Notes: generated by a model from the sequence alone, not told the origin. Shown: positions 14,788-23,971, counted from the first letter of the stretch. The stretch: DNA of 64,000 nucleotides from UBA8337 sp937907245 (GCA_965219485.1 OZ244774.1:186001-250000), one strand, 5' to 3'. Numbers and translations are program-made.

Positions 14788-16959
14788 ATGACTGCACGCG
14801 TTGAATTTTCTGGCCTTCAGGTCGACAAGCAATTGGCTGATTTCGTTGAAACCGAAGCTATTATCGGCACCGATGTATCGTCCGCCGAGTTTTGGCAGGC
14901 CTGTGCCAATGTGCTGAACGAGCACCGCGACACCAATAAGGCTCTGTTGGAAAAACGCGAGCATTTACAAGCGCAAATTGATGATTGGCACAAAGCTCGC
15001 AAAGGCCAAGACCATGATGCGGCGGCCTATAAAGCCTTCTTGCAAGAAATTGGCTATCTGGTAGCCGAAGGCCCGGACTTCAGTATTGAAACAGCCAATG
15101 TTGACGATGAGATTGCTAAAATCGCTGGCCCACAACTTGTGGTACCTGTGAAAAATGCCCGTTTTGCCGTGAATGCCGCCAATGCACGTTGGGGCTCTTT
15201 ATATGATGCGTTTTATGGCACAGATGCCATCGACCAAAGCGGCGACTTGTCGCCAGCGGGCGCCTATAACCCCGTGCGCGGTAATGAAGTTATTCGTCGC
15301 GCCAAAGCTTTTCTCGACGACATGGCACCTTTGGCAGGCGTCTCGCACGCCGATGTCACCGCCTATAAAGTGGTAGATGGCGCTTTGGTGGCTAGCCATG
15401 CGGGTGGCGAAGCGGCTTTGCAAAGCCCCGAGAAATTTGTCGGCTCGCGTGGGGCAGGAGATGCGCCAGAAGCGATTTTGCTGAAAAATAATGACCTCCA
15501 TGCCGAGATTTGGATCGATGCGAGCCATAACATCGGCAAAGACGATGCTGCCCATGTCGCCGATGTGTTCATGGAAAGCGCCGTTACGACCATTATGGAC
15601 TGCGAAGATTCGGTGGCTGCCGTAGATGCGGAAGACAAAACCGAAGCCTATCGCAATCTGCTTGGCTTGCTGCGTCGCGATTTGAAAGTGGAAATGAGTA
15701 AAGGCGGCAAAACCATGACCCGCGCACTCAACCCAAATCGCGATTACACAGCGCCCGACGGCTCGACCCTTACTTTGCCAGGTCTGTCTTTGATGTTGGT
15801 ACGCAATGTTGGTCACCTTATGACCAATCCTGCAATTCTAGATGACCGTGGAAATGAAATTCCAGAGGGCATTATGGATGCGGTGATGACGGGTCTTTTG
15901 GCCAAACACGACCTAAATAAAGCCGATGCGAGCTTGAAAAATAGTCCGCATGGTTCGGTTTACATCGTGAAGCCGAAAATGCATGGCCCCGAAGAAGTGG
16001 CTCTGACCGATGCTTTGTTTGGCTCGGTAGAAGCCGCTTTGGGCTTGCCGGCCAATACGATGAAAATGGGCATTATGGATGAGGAACGCCGCACCACGGT
16101 GAACCTGAAGGAATGTATCCGCGCGGCAAAATCGCGGGTGATTTTCATCAACACAGGTTTTCTTGATCGCACTGGCGATGAAATTCATACCTCGATGGAA
16201 ATGGGGCCAATGATCCGCAAAGCCGATATGAAAACATCTGGCTGGCTGACGACTTATGAAGATTGGAATGTCGATATTGGTTTGGCCTGTGGTCTGCAAG
16301 GGCGCGCGCAAATTGGTAAAGGCATGTGGGCCATGCCAGATTTGATGGCCGCTATGTTGGAACAAAAAATTGGCCAACCCAAAGCCGGTGCTGATTGCGC
16401 TTGGGCGCCTTCGCCAACCGCGGCGACGCTTCACGCCACGCATTACCATTCGGTAGATGTGGAAGCGGTGCAGAATGAATTGAAATCTCGTCCGCGCGCT
16501 TCGCTGGACACGATTTTGTCAATGCCCGTAGAGACGCATCCACAATGGTCACCCGAAGATGTGCAACAAGAGCTCGACAATAATGCGCAAGGTATTTTGG
16601 GCTATGTGGTGCGTTGGATCGACCAAGGCGTGGGCTGCTCGAAAGTGCCAGACATTCATAACGTTGGCTTGATGGAAGACCGCGCGACTTTGCGTATTTC
16701 CAGCCAGCATATTGCCAATTGGCTGCATCACGGCATTTGCACCGATGCGCAAGTGCGGGAAACTATGGCGCGTATGGCAGCTGTGGTGGATGAACAAAAC
16801 GCAGGCGATGCTGATTACACGCCAATGGCCGATAAACTAGATAGCTCGATCGCTTATGCAGCGGCTTGCGATTTAGTGTTCGAAGGTCGCTCGCAGCCAA
16901 GTGGCTATACGGAGCCGCTGCTGCACGCGCGCCGTTTGGAATATAAAGCCGCTCAATAA
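14788..16959 (+). CDS. glcB: Malate synthase G
   Basis: Condenses glyoxylate with acetyl-CoA to malate, closing the glyoxylate route for growth on C2 units and fatty acids. 723 residues, the length of the monomeric G isoform. Visible signatures: the inserted N-terminal domain, the catalytic-barrel region with EDSVAAVDAEDK, RNVGHLMTNPAI, KMGIMDEERRTTVNL (Arg and acid residues that bind Mg and glyoxylate) and the C-terminal plug with DRATLRISSQHIANWLHHGI. The ATG follows TTTGGAGAGC. The last codons and stop lie in a 12-base tandem duplication. Two acyl-CoA dehydrogenases, EtfAB and a thiolase elsewhere in the window fit fatty-acid use. Confidence 0.97.
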   Translation: MTARVEFSGLQVDKQLADFVETEAIIGTDVSSAEFWQACANVLNEHRDTNKALLEKREHLQAQIDDWHKARKGQDHDAAAYKAFLQEIGYLVAEGPDFSIETANVDDEIAKIAGPQLVVPVKNARFAVNAANARWGSLYDAFYGTDAIDQSGDLSPAGAYNPVRGNEVIRRAKAFLDDMAPLAGVSHADVTAYKVVDGALVASHAGGEAALQSPEKFVGSRGAGDAPEAILLKNNDLHAEIWIDASHNIGKDDAAHVADVFMESAVTTIMDCEDSVAAVDAEDKTEAYRNLLGLLRRDLKVEMSKGGKTMTRALNPNRDYTAPDGSTLTLPGLSLMLVRNVGHLMTNPAILDDRGNEIPEGIMDAVMTGLLAKHDLNKADASLKNSPHGSVYIVKPKMHGPEEVALTDALFGSVEAALGLPANTMKMGIMDEERRTTVNLKECIRAAKSRVIFINTGFLDRTGDEIHTSMEMGPMIRKADMKTSGWLTTYEDWNVDIGLACGLQGRAQIGKGMWAMPDLMAAMLEQKIGQPKAGADCAWAPSPTAATLHATHYHSVDVEAVQNELKSRPRASLDTILSMPVETHPQWSPEDVQQELDNNAQGILGYVVRWIDQGVGCSKVPDIHNVGLMEDRATLRISSQHIANWLHHGICTDAQVRETMARMAAVVDEQNAGDADYTPMADKLDSSIAYAAACDLVFEGRSQPSGYTEPLLHARRLEYKAAQ

Positions 16960-16992
16960 GCCGCTCAATAAGTCTTACGGGTTTTTCATAAC

Positions 16993-17027
16993 AAAAGGCC
17001 GCGCTTTCTAGGAGAGCGCGGCCTTTT
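16993..17027 (+). terminator. Bidirectional Rho-independent terminator after glcB
   Basis: AAAAGGCCGCGCT ... AGCGCGGCCTTTTT: a 9-bp GC-rich stem with A- and T-runs on both sides, placed between the converging glcB and the membrane-protein gene, so it can serve both strands. Confidence 0.9.
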
Positions 17028-17060
17028 TATTTGCCAGATTATCTTTTGTATTTCTATGGG

Positions 17061-17519
17061 CTATGCAGTGACTTTCAAGCGTGTGCTGACCAAAGCATAG
17101 GCGTATCCGGCCAAGGCGCCAACGAGGCATAGGCTAATAAAGCCATCCCATTCGCGAGCGGCGCCAATAGCGGTGATTTGAAAAGCGGCCGTCAAAGACA
17201 CAAGCGTGACCAGCATCGAGGCGAACCCGGCAATCGCAAAGACGAGATTGGGTAAAATTTTGACCCATTTAGCAATCAAATGCCCCACCATCATAGCAAT
17301 GAAAAACCCAACGCCGAAAATAACCCCGAATAAAGGCTGCATTTTATAAACATCGTGAAACGTTGTGGATAGGCGCATACCGAACGGAATGTCGACTCCT
17401 AGCGCCAACAGGTGCCCGAGATTAAACTGCGTTGAAACCACAGCGCCAATAATATTCAGCACCAGCAAGCCAGCTAGAAAGCCACAGCATTGCGCTGTTG
17501 TTGGTAGGAATTTGCCCAT
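17061..17519 (-). CDS. Hypothetical integral membrane protein
   Basis: 152 residues with about four transmembrane helices (near 13-35, 64-85, 92-115 and 127-146) and a very short cytoplasmic N-terminus MGKFLPTTAQCC. The ATG at 17519 lies eight bases after AAGGAG; the in-frame GTG two codons earlier is too close to the ribosome site. No family was recognised and no catalytic motif is visible. It is divergent from the sugar dehydrogenase gene. Confidence 0.75.
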   Translation of the reverse strand: MGKFLPTTAQCCGFLAGLLVLNIIGAVVSTQFNLGHLLALGVDIPFGMRLSTTFHDVYKMQPLFGVIFGVGFFIAMMVGHLIAKWVKILPNLVFAIAGFASMLVTLVSLTAAFQITAIGAAREWDGFISLCLVGALAGYAYALVSTRLKVTA

Positions 17520-17570
17520 TACCACTTCTCCTTAAAGTCTGTTTTCTTTATAGAGGAGGCGACGCCTATA

Positions 17571-17598
17571 TTGCAACTGTCGCTAAAGCCAATATAGT
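17571..17598 (+). promoter_or_regulatory. Sigma-70-type promoter for the sugar dehydrogenase gene
   Basis: TTGCAA (17571-17576), 16-base spacer, TATAGT (17593-17598). The predicted start near 17605 leaves a 20-base leader containing the GAGGAGAG ribosome site of the downstream ATG at 17626. Confidence 0.5.
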
Positions 17599-17625
17599 GC
17601 AGGAAATTAACGAGGAGAGATCAAT

Positions 17626-18729
17626 ATGCGTGCAACAAGACAGGCTTTGGTATTGGGTTTGCTATTTGCAATGACCCTTGGAGCGCCCGCTAAGGCGACA
17701 GACTATCAGTTGGATGAACTGGTGGATGGGTTAGACACCCCGTGGTCGCTGGCCTTTTTGCCGAATGGCGATCTGCTAGTTACAGAATTACCTGGCCGCT
17801 TGCGGGTTATTCGAAACGGCAAATTGGTGGCAACGCCAGTTAGCGGTGTGCCAGAAAGTCTTTATGGCGGCCAAGGCGGTTTGATGGATGTGGTTCTCCA
17901 TCCTGAGTTCAAAACCAATCGTTGGGTTTATCTCTCGCTTTCGGTCGGCACGTCAGAGGCCAGCGCGCTTCGCGTCGTGCGCGGTCGCTTTACGGGCACC
18001 GCTCTAGAAGATGTCAGTACCGTATTTGAAGCGGCTCCGAAGAAAAATGGTCTGGTGCATTACGGCGCCCGAATGGCTTTCCTGCCCGACCATAGTTTGC
18101 TGATTACGGTTGGCGATGGTTTTGATTTGCGCGAGCAAGCGCAAAACACAGGCAATCATTTTGGCTCTATCGTGCGCGTTAGCGATAGCGGCAAAGTGCC
18201 AGCCGACAATCCTTTCGCCGCCGACGAGCAGGCCCAGCCAGAGATTTACAGCTACGGCCATCGCAATCCGCAATCCATTGCCTATGATCCGGTTCGCAAG
18301 AATATTTATTCGACCGAGCATGGCCCGCGGGGGGGAGACGAGTTGAACTTAATCGAGCCTGGCAAAAATTATGGCTGGCCGATTGCCTCTTACGGAATTG
18401 ATTATTCTGGCGCTCGCATTACGCCCTACACCAAGTATGAAGGCACCACGCAGCCTTTGCAGCAATGGACGCCATCTATTGGCGCCTCCGGCATGAGCAT
18501 CTATCGCGGTAGCCAATTTAGCGATTGGCAGGGCGATATTTTCGTTACGTCTTTGGTGTTTAACTATGCGGTGCGGGTCGATATGGCAGGGGCCAAGCCA
18601 CAAGGTAGCGAGATTTTATTCACCGAAATTGGCGACCGCTTGCGCGATATTCGTACCGGCCCCGATGGTGCTTTGTATATTCTGTCGGAAGGCGAGAATG
18701 GCAAGATTTGGCGGGTTTCCAAGCCTTAG
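17626..18729 (+). CDS. Periplasmic PQQ-dependent aldose sugar dehydrogenase family protein
   Basis: 367 residues beginning with a Sec signal peptide (about 1-24, AMTLGAPAKA-like cleavage). The mature part is the six-bladed beta-propeller of the glucose/sorbosone dehydrogenase (YliI/Asd) family: PWSLAFLPNGDLLVTELPG, GGQGGLMDVVLHPEF, ITVGDGFD, YGHRNPQSIAYDP and STEHGPRGGDELNLI, which include the usual His and Arg contacts for PQQ and Ca. It likely oxidises sugars in the periplasm and passes electrons to the respiratory chain. No PQQ biosynthesis gene is visible here. Confidence 0.9.
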   Translation: MRATRQALVLGLLFAMTLGAPAKATDYQLDELVDGLDTPWSLAFLPNGDLLVTELPGRLRVIRNGKLVATPVSGVPESLYGGQGGLMDVVLHPEFKTNRWVYLSLSVGTSEASALRVVRGRFTGTALEDVSTVFEAAPKKNGLVHYGARMAFLPDHSLLITVGDGFDLREQAQNTGNHFGSIVRVSDSGKVPADNPFAADEQAQPEIYSYGHRNPQSIAYDPVRKNIYSTEHGPRGGDELNLIEPGKNYGWPIASYGIDYSGARITPYTKYEGTTQPLQQWTPSIGASGMSIYRGSQFSDWQGDIFVTSLVFNYAVRVDMAGAKPQGSEILFTEIGDRLRDIRTGPDGALYILSEGENGKIWRVSKP

Positions 18730-18760
18730 CGCCAAGCCTATAGGGTTTATGGATTTGCGC

Positions 18761-18789
18761 TAGACGGGCGCGAGTTTGTGGCGTATATA
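18761..18789 (+). promoter_or_regulatory. Candidate rpmF promoter
   Basis: TAGACG (18761-18766), 17-base spacer, TATATA (18784-18789), followed by a leader of about 28 bases with GAAGGAGA before the rpmF ATG. Confidence 0.4.
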
Positions 18790-18824
18790 ACGCCTCACTT
18801 AGAGATTTATGAAGGAGACGAGCC

Positions 18825-19004
18825 ATGGCCGTTCCAAAACGAAAAACGACACCTTCCAAGCGCGGCATGCGCCGTTCTGCCGATGCGCTTTCGCGTCCGA
18901 CTTACATTGAAAACCCGGACAGCGGTGAGTTGCACCGTCCACACCATGTGGATTTGAAAAGCGGCATGTATCGCGGTCGTCAGGTAATGACGCCGAAAGA
19001 CTAA
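18825..19004 (+). CDS. rpmF: 50S ribosomal protein L32
   Basis: 59 residues, easily missed because of its size. It begins MAVPKRKTTPSKRGMRRSAD and continues with NPDSGELHRPHHVDLKSGMYRGRQV, the alphaproteobacterial L32 pattern. The four-Cys zinc ribbon found in some L32 paralogues is absent, which is normal for this group. The ATG follows GAAGGAGACGAGCC. The gene is alone on the plus strand; pabC converges from the other side six bases after its stop. Confidence 0.95.
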   Translation: MAVPKRKTTPSKRGMRRSADALSRPTYIENPDSGELHRPHHVDLKSGMYRGRQVMTPKD

Positions 19005-19009
19005 GCGCT

Positions 19010-19831
19010 TTAGAATTTTGAGAATTGAGGCAGGGCTTCGCATAATGCGTGGCCCTGTTTTTTTTGTGCCTCGCTGACGTCGCCAGATAGGCTGGCGGCG
19101 ACAATTTCGGTCACGCTATTGGTCACAAATAGCCCATCGGCCCGCGATATTAAATCGGGGTCTAGCAAACCCTCCACAACATCAAAACCCGCTGCGGGCC
19201 CCATCTGGATAAGCTGGGCGCGCATAATGCCCGCCAAAGCGCCTTCACTTTCGGGTGGAGTTACCCATTGCTTGCCAATTTGCACAAACAGATTACCGGC
19301 TGCGCAACTGGCCACACGGCCATGCTGGTTAAGCAAAAGCGCCTCATCGGCGCCTGCGGCCAAAGCTTGGCGGCGCGCCATAATATTATCTAGGTAAGCA
19401 TTGGTTTTATGGGGCTTAGGTGTGGCAAGGCGTAAGTAATCGCTGACCCATAACCGCAAGCCCGCAGGGCGCTCGGGTGCTGGGCCTATGTGCATCAGAC
19501 AGGTTGGCGAGCTAGTTTTTTGCGCTACCAACCCACGACCGCCACTGCCGCCTGTGAGGGTAATGCGTAAAACGCGACGATCTGTTGGCGTCTGATTTTC
19601 GAGCAAATCTACAACCCCCTGTTTGAGGGCGTCTGCCGAATAGGGCAGGGGCATGTGGAAGGCGGTGCCTGCGTGTTGCAAGCGGGCCAGATGCGCGTCC
19701 CAGAATTGCGGCACACCGTTTTTGACCAATAGGGTTTCAAACACCGCTTCGCCCAACAGCAAGCCTCGGTCGTCGGCCGATAGCGCGGTGTCGGCTGGTT
19801 TTAACTCGCCATTGACCCAAACTTGCTTCAT
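19010..19831 (-). CDS. pabC: Class IV aminotransferase, probable aminodeoxychorismate lyase
   Basis: 273-residue PLP fold-type IV enzyme. Lys142 in PHKTNAYLDN is the expected Schiff-base lysine; the N-terminal DRGLLLGEAVFETL and the C-terminal FVTNSVTEIVAA are family signatures. Position after pabB-pabA with a four-base overlap of pabA makes 4-amino-4-deoxychorismate lyase (release of p-aminobenzoate and pyruvate for folate) the best call. D-amino-acid or branched-chain aminotransferase activity cannot be excluded from sequence. Confidence 0.85.
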   Translation of the reverse strand: MKQVWVNGELKPADTALSADDRGLLLGEAVFETLLVKNGVPQFWDAHLARLQHAGTAFHMPLPYSADALKQGVVDLLENQTPTDRRVLRITLTGGSGGRGLVAQKTSSPTCLMHIGPAPERPAGLRLWVSDYLRLATPKPHKTNAYLDNIMARRQALAAGADEALLLNQHGRVASCAAGNLFVQIGKQWVTPPESEGALAGIMRAQLIQMGPAAGFDVVEGLLDPDLISRADGLFVTNSVTEIVAASLSGDVSEAQKKQGHALCEALPQFSKF

Positions 19832-20409
19832 GCGGCGTCCGCCTTTTGGCTAGGCAGATGGTTGAGAAAGCTCTCCAAGATGGAACGCCCTTGCGGCGTT
19901 AAAATAGATTCTGGATGAAATTGTAGGCCATAGAGCGGGCGTGTGTTATGCGCAAAACCCATAATCTCGCCGCCTTGGCTGCTGGCAATCTGTTGGCAGT
20001 CGGTTGGTAGGTGCTCGACAATCAGCGCATGATATCGCCCAGCTTGAAACGGGCTTTCGATACCGTCAAACAACCAATGGCCGCTATGGGTAAGGTCGGA
20101 GGGTTTGCCGTGGCGCGGTTCTTTAGCTTTACCGATGGTCGCGCCAAGGTGTGCCGCTAAGGTTTGGTGGCCAAGACAAATGCCAAGCACGGGCACGTTA
20201 TCGGGCAAGGCGGCCAGCAAGTCTTGCGACACGCCAGTGGTGTCTGGCCCGCCCGGCCCCGGCGATAGAATAATTGCTCTGGGGGCGACGGCCAGCACAT
20301 CTTCGACGCTGGCGTTTTGGCGCATCACCAAAGTCTTGTGCCCTGCCTCGCGCACATAGCGTGCCAAGGTTTCGACGAAACTATCAAAATGGTCGATGAC
20401 GACAATCAT
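19828..20409 (-). CDS. pabA: Glutamine amidotransferase subunit of ADC/anthranilate synthase
   Basis: 193 residues, class I glutamine amidotransferase. The nucleophile Cys78 lies in GICLGHQ (76-82), and the His165-Pro-Glu167 pair is in FHPESI. It supplies ammonia to the chorismate-aminating subunit encoded just upstream, with which it overlaps by four bases. The same protein class serves TrpG; the neighbouring pabB and pabC favour the folate role, but many bacteria share one subunit for both pathways. Confidence 0.9.
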   Translation of the reverse strand: MIVVIDHFDSFVETLARYVREAGHKTLVMRQNASVEDVLAVAPRAIILSPGPGGPDTTGVSQDLLAALPDNVPVLGICLGHQTLAAHLGATIGKAKEPRHGKPSDLTHSGHWLFDGIESPFQAGRYHALIVEHLPTDCQQIASSQGGEIMGFAHNTRPLYGLQFHPESILTPQGRSILESFLNHLPSQKADAA

Positions 20410-21887
20410 CCGCGCGCGGCCTCCTGTGTCTCGGATAATTCTATGCGCTGCACGCCAAGCGCTGCCATCAGGCCCCGCGCTTTATTCAAGGTCTCGATAT
20501 ATTCCGCCTCGGGCTGGCTATCGGCCACAATGCCGCCGCCGGCGTGAAAGCGGATGGCGCGGTCTTTCACAATCGCCGTGCGGATAATAATATTGCTATC
20601 CATCCGCCCATCGAAGCCAATATAGCCGAGGCTGCCATAACTTGGCCCCCGTCGGCAGCTTTCGCTTTGGGCGATAATTTCCATCGCCCGAATTTTCGGC
20701 GCGCCGGTAATCGAGCCGCCGGGGAAACTGGCCTTTAAAGCGTCTAAAGGTGTTTTGCCCGCCGCCAGCGTACCCCGCACGGTGGAGACCAAATGGTGCA
20801 CATTGGAAAAACTTTCTAGCACGCATAACTCAGGCACTTTCACGGAATGATCGGCACAAGATTTGGCTAAATCATTGCGCAGCAAATCGACAATCATCAC
20901 GTTTTCAGCCTGATTTTTCTCACTGTTTAAAAGGCGCTCGGCGATGGCTTTGTCTTCTGCATCCGAGCGCCCGCGCGCCTCCGTGCCTTTTATGGGGCGG
21001 CTTTCGATGGCGCCATTTTCGGCACGCAAAAACCGTTCCGGCGAAGCTGAAGCCAGCGCAAATCCGTCAAAGCGCGCAAAGGCCGCGAAAGGCGCCGGGC
21101 TCTCTCGCCGCAGACGACGATAATAATCAAACACCGTATCGGTTGCGTTCAGCGTGGCACTAAAACATTGCGCCAAATTGGCCTGAAAAATATCCCCGTT
21201 TAGAATGGATGCTACCGTGGCGGCCACGCTTTTTTGATACCGCTCGGCCGAAAAATTACTGACCAGTGGCGTTGCCAAATCGGGTGCCGTGGCGGGAGCG
21301 GGTAAAACGCTGCTTGGCACGCCCAGCAAGTTTTGTTTCCATTGCTCAATGGCGGCATGGGCCGCATCGCTGCGCGCGGCCGCATTGGTTTCGGGCAGGC
21401 CTGTGGCAATAATAAAGCTGCGCCGCGCCACATGGTCAAAAGCCAAAACAGTGGCATAGAGCCCTTGCACCATGGCTGGCACGCGCAACTCATCGACGGC
21501 AAAAGGCGTTTCATTGGCAGGTAAATCTTCTAGCCCATAGGCCAAGTCGTAGCCGAATAGACCCGCCGCTCCGCCGCGAAATGGCGGCAGCACGGCGTCT
21601 ATTTCGCTCGGCAAGCCTTCCCATAGGCCATCCCACTGGCGAAGCTGGGCGTCGAGAGCGCTAAAGCCTTCTAGCGCTTGCCAGGCTTGCACGCTCAAAG
21701 TGGTGTAAGGCGCGCGCGCGATGAAACTATAGCGAGCGGTATGATGTTCGCCATCGCTGCTATCGAGCCATAGCGCGCCAGGTTCGTCGCCATAGGGCAA
21801 AAACGCAGCCTCGCTATCGACCCAATCTATCTCCTCGATGATGGGCCCATTGGGATGAACATACCGCAGGAGAGAGGGCGCGCTCAT
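20406..21887 (-). CDS. pabB: Aminodeoxychorismate synthase component I
   Basis: 493-residue chorismate-utilising enzyme that aminates chorismate with PabA. The start MSAPSLLRYV is chosen because its ATG overlaps the stop of the preceding gene (ATGA). The catalytic half shows IFQANLAQCF, SPERFLRAENGAIESRPIKGTEARG, ENVMIVDLLRNDLAKSC, HHLVSTVRGTL and GSITGAPKIRAMEII: the Mg-binding and chorismate-binding segments of the anthranilate/PABA synthase family, including the K-G-T motif that favours a PabB assignment. Part of a tightly overlapped minus-strand cluster from gloB to pabC. Confidence 0.92.
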   Translation of the reverse strand: MSAPSLLRYVHPNGPIIEEIDWVDSEAAFLPYGDEPGALWLDSSDGEHHTARYSFIARAPYTTLSVQAWQALEGFSALDAQLRQWDGLWEGLPSEIDAVLPPFRGGAAGLFGYDLAYGLEDLPANETPFAVDELRVPAMVQGLYATVLAFDHVARRSFIIATGLPETNAAARSDAAHAAIEQWKQNLLGVPSSVLPAPATAPDLATPLVSNFSAERYQKSVAATVASILNGDIFQANLAQCFSATLNATDTVFDYYRRLRRESPAPFAAFARFDGFALASASPERFLRAENGAIESRPIKGTEARGRSDAEDKAIAERLLNSEKNQAENVMIVDLLRNDLAKSCADHSVKVPELCVLESFSNVHHLVSTVRGTLAAGKTPLDALKASFPGGSITGAPKIRAMEIIAQSESCRRGPSYGSLGYIGFDGRMDSNIIIRTAIVKDRAIRFHAGGGIVADSQPEAEYIETLNKARGLMAALGVQRIELSETQEAARG

Positions 21888-22333
21888 GACTTCGAGCCTT
21901 GGGGCGGGCGTGGTTTTGGAAACCAATCGTCAGCCGCTTTCTCACAAGTCAGCGCGGCCAGAGGGGTTGGGGAGGCCACTTGGAGCAACGTCCAAGTGCC
22001 CAGCGTCTCGCTGGTGAACCAAGTCTCGCTGTCTAGGGCCACTTCTGGTTTTTGGTGTAAATGGGCAGCGGATCCCAAATGGGCAGCTTGCGCGTCATGG
22101 CCATCGGACGACCAAGACAAAGCGGCCGGGGCGCCCGCGATAAACCTAAAATTCAAAGGCCCGCCGTAATTTTGCCAAGCAATAATCTCGCCGACGGGCA
22201 AAAGCAAAAGCGCATGGTGGGCGTCTAAAAGCGACCCGAGCGCATTTTCATTGGGCGGCGCCAGATTGAGGCGCGCGCGCAAGTCGTCGATAGATAGCCC
22301 ATCGAGGCTTTTGTCTCTATCGACAGGCGCCAT
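21884..22333 (-). CDS. Hypothetical protein in the gloB-pab cluster
   Basis: 149 residues, no signal peptide and no recognised catalytic motif. It opens with an acidic stretch and a helix-like SIDDLRARLNLAPPNENALGS, then a mixed Trp-rich beta region (IAWQNYGGPLNFRF, TWFTSETLGTWTLLQV) that could be a lipocalin- or cupin-like barrel, which is a guess. Both ends overlap coding neighbours (TAATG with gloB, ATGA with pabB), so it is translated as part of the operon and is probably functional. Confidence 0.7.
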   Translation of the reverse strand: MAPVDRDKSLDGLSIDDLRARLNLAPPNENALGSLLDAHHALLLLPVGEIIAWQNYGGPLNFRFIAGAPAALSWSSDGHDAQAAHLGSAAHLHQKPEVALDSETWFTSETLGTWTLLQVASPTPLAALTCEKAADDWFPKPRPPQGSKS

Positions 22334-23103
22334 TAAAAATTATCCTTACGGGCGCGGATTTCGCTAAATACATCCAAGGCCGAGGCGCCGCTCATGCCCA
22401 GATGCGCCTGCACGGCCGCATTGGTGGCGCGCAAAAACGGATTGGTCGCGCGCTCCAAACTTATCTCGGTCGGCACGGTGGGGCGGTTTTCAGCTCGCAA
22501 AGCCGCAATTTCGGCGACGCGCTTTTGTAAATCTTCATTGTCCGGATCGATGGTGACGGCGAAGGCGGCATTGGCGGTTGTATATTCATGGGCGCAATAA
22601 ATTTTCGTGCCATCGGGCAGGGCATTGAGCTTTTGTAAGCTGTCCCACATTTGCGCCATGGTGCCTTCAAACACGCGCCCGCAGCCCAAAGCAAACAAAG
22701 CGTCGCCGACAAAAGCCGCGTCTTGGCTCTCCATATGATAAGCAATATGGCCCAGCGTATGGCCGCCAACGTTCAAGACATCCGCGCGATGGGCGCCCAG
22801 AAAAACGCTATCGCCATCATCGACGGCTGTGTTGATACCGGGGATTTTATCTGCTTCGCCAGCCGGGCCGATAATCTTGCAGCCGGTCTTTTGCTGAATT
22901 TCCAAATTATTGCCCGCATGGTCATAATGATGATGGGTGTTCCAAATATAAGTCAGGGACCAACCGCGCGCGTTCAGCTCGCGCAAAAGGGGCTCGGTTT
23001 CTGGCGTATCGATACAGGCGGTCTCGCCACTTTCTGGGTCATGCACCAGATAACCGTAATTATCGCTGAGGCAATTGATTTGAACAATTTCTATGCTGGC
23101 CAT
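22333..23103 (-). CDS. gloB: Hydroxyacylglutathione hydrolase (glyoxalase II)
   Basis: 256 residues. Metallo-beta-lactamase fold with the binuclear metal motif THHHYDH (56-62), a GGHTLGHIAYH segment (third His), FVGDALFALGCGRVFEG (bridging Asp) and CAHEYT (fourth His). It hydrolyses S-lactoylglutathione to lactate and glutathione, ending methylglyoxal detoxification. The C-terminal NPFLRATN matches the glutathione-binding region. Divergent from a methyltransferase gene, an arrangement common in alphaproteobacteria. Confidence 0.94.
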   Translation of the reverse strand: MASIEIVQINCLSDNYGYLVHDPESGETACIDTPETEPLLRELNARGWSLTYIWNTHHHYDHAGNNLEIQQKTGCKIIGPAGEADKIPGINTAVDDGDSVFLGAHRADVLNVGGHTLGHIAYHMESQDAAFVGDALFALGCGRVFEGTMAQMWDSLQKLNALPDGTKIYCAHEYTTANAAFAVTIDPDNEDLQKRVAEIAALRAENRPTVPTEISLERATNPFLRATNAAVQAHLGMSGASALDVFSEIRARKDNF

Positions 23104-23130
23104 AATGCGCTCCTTCGAATTGGATTTTTC

Positions 23131-23161
23131 CCTATAAGTTCATTTATACCTATAGTGGCAA
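23131..23161 (-). promoter_or_regulatory. Candidate gloB promoter
   Basis: On the minus strand TTGCCA (23161-23156), 19-base spacer, TATAGG (23136-23131). The spacing is long for sigma-70, so confidence is low. The gap also holds a plus-strand TTATAGG about 15 bases before the methyltransferase start. Confidence 0.3.
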
Positions 23162-23218
23162 AGCGCGCGAGTGGAAATTTTATCGCGGCACTAAAAATGA
23201 GATTTATAGGAATAGTTC

Positions 23219-23968
23219 ATGGCCGTGGATATTACGGATCTGGCAGAATTTTATGCAAGCCCGTTGGGGCGCCAAGTGCAAAGCGTTGTGTGCGAGCGGA
23301 TAAATCATATTTGGCCAAGTCCAGCTGGCAAAGATGACGTGGTGCTAGGCTATGGCTATGCCAGCCCTTTGGTAGCACCACTTTGGCCCAGCACACATTG
23401 GCATTTGCTGATGCCGCAACAACAAGGCGTGCTGGCGCAAGATGGCATAACGGGCTCGCGAAAACCCACTATATTGGGCCACGAAGGCTATTGGCCAGTG
23501 CGCGACAATAGCGTCAATCGCCTGCTGGTGATGCATGGGCTGGAGGCGGCCAATCATGTGGAGCGCGTGTTGGATGAAGCTTGGCGGGTGCTGCAACCCA
23601 ATGGTCGGGCCTTATTTATGGTTCCCAATCGACGTGGACTTTGGGCCCGCAGCGATGTGACCCCTTTTGGCGCAGGGCGTCCGTTTTCGCGCCGCCAGTT
23701 AACCCAGACCTTGCGCCGCACCGGCTTTGTGCCCGCACAAATGCAGCCCGCTCTCATGTTGCCGCCAAGCTTGCCCGTGCGCGCCATGCAAAGCCTTCGG
23801 AGAGCCGAACGGATGGTGAGTTTTATTCTGCCGCAATTGGGTGGCGTTTGGCTTATCGAAGCAATTAAACAAGTGCCTGCACCTTTGTCGGTTCAGCGCG
23901 CCCGCCAAGCGCGGGCTCGCCGCGGCCTTGGGGTACCGCGTCCCGCTTTATCGCCAAAGACAAATTAG
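23219..23968 (+). CDS. Class I SAM-dependent methyltransferase-like protein
   Basis: 249 residues. The SAM-binding glycine loop is degenerate (VVLGYGYASP, 42-50), but later elements fit a Methyltransf_11-type fold: PVRDNSVNRLLVMHGLEA and DEAWRVLQPNGRALFMVPNRRGLWAR, with the acidic post-motif and the typical glycine turn. The basic C-terminal tail (RARQARARRGLGVPR) suggests nucleic-acid or membrane contact. Target unknown. AGGA lies eight bases before the ATG; the gene is divergent from gloB. Confidence 0.8.
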   Translation: MAVDITDLAEFYASPLGRQVQSVVCERINHIWPSPAGKDDVVLGYGYASPLVAPLWPSTHWHLLMPQQQGVLAQDGITGSRKPTILGHEGYWPVRDNSVNRLLVMHGLEAANHVERVLDEAWRVLQPNGRALFMVPNRRGLWARSDVTPFGAGRPFSRRQLTQTLRRTGFVPAQMQPALMLPPSLPVRAMQSLRRAERMVSFILPQLGGVWLIEAIKQVPAPLSVQRARQARARRGLGVPRPALSPKTN

Positions 23969-23971
23969 GAC

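Noticed and set aside
22651..23337. 228-residue plus-strand ORF over gloB
   Set aside because: Shadow of the gloB coding strand; gloB motifs are clear on the other strand.
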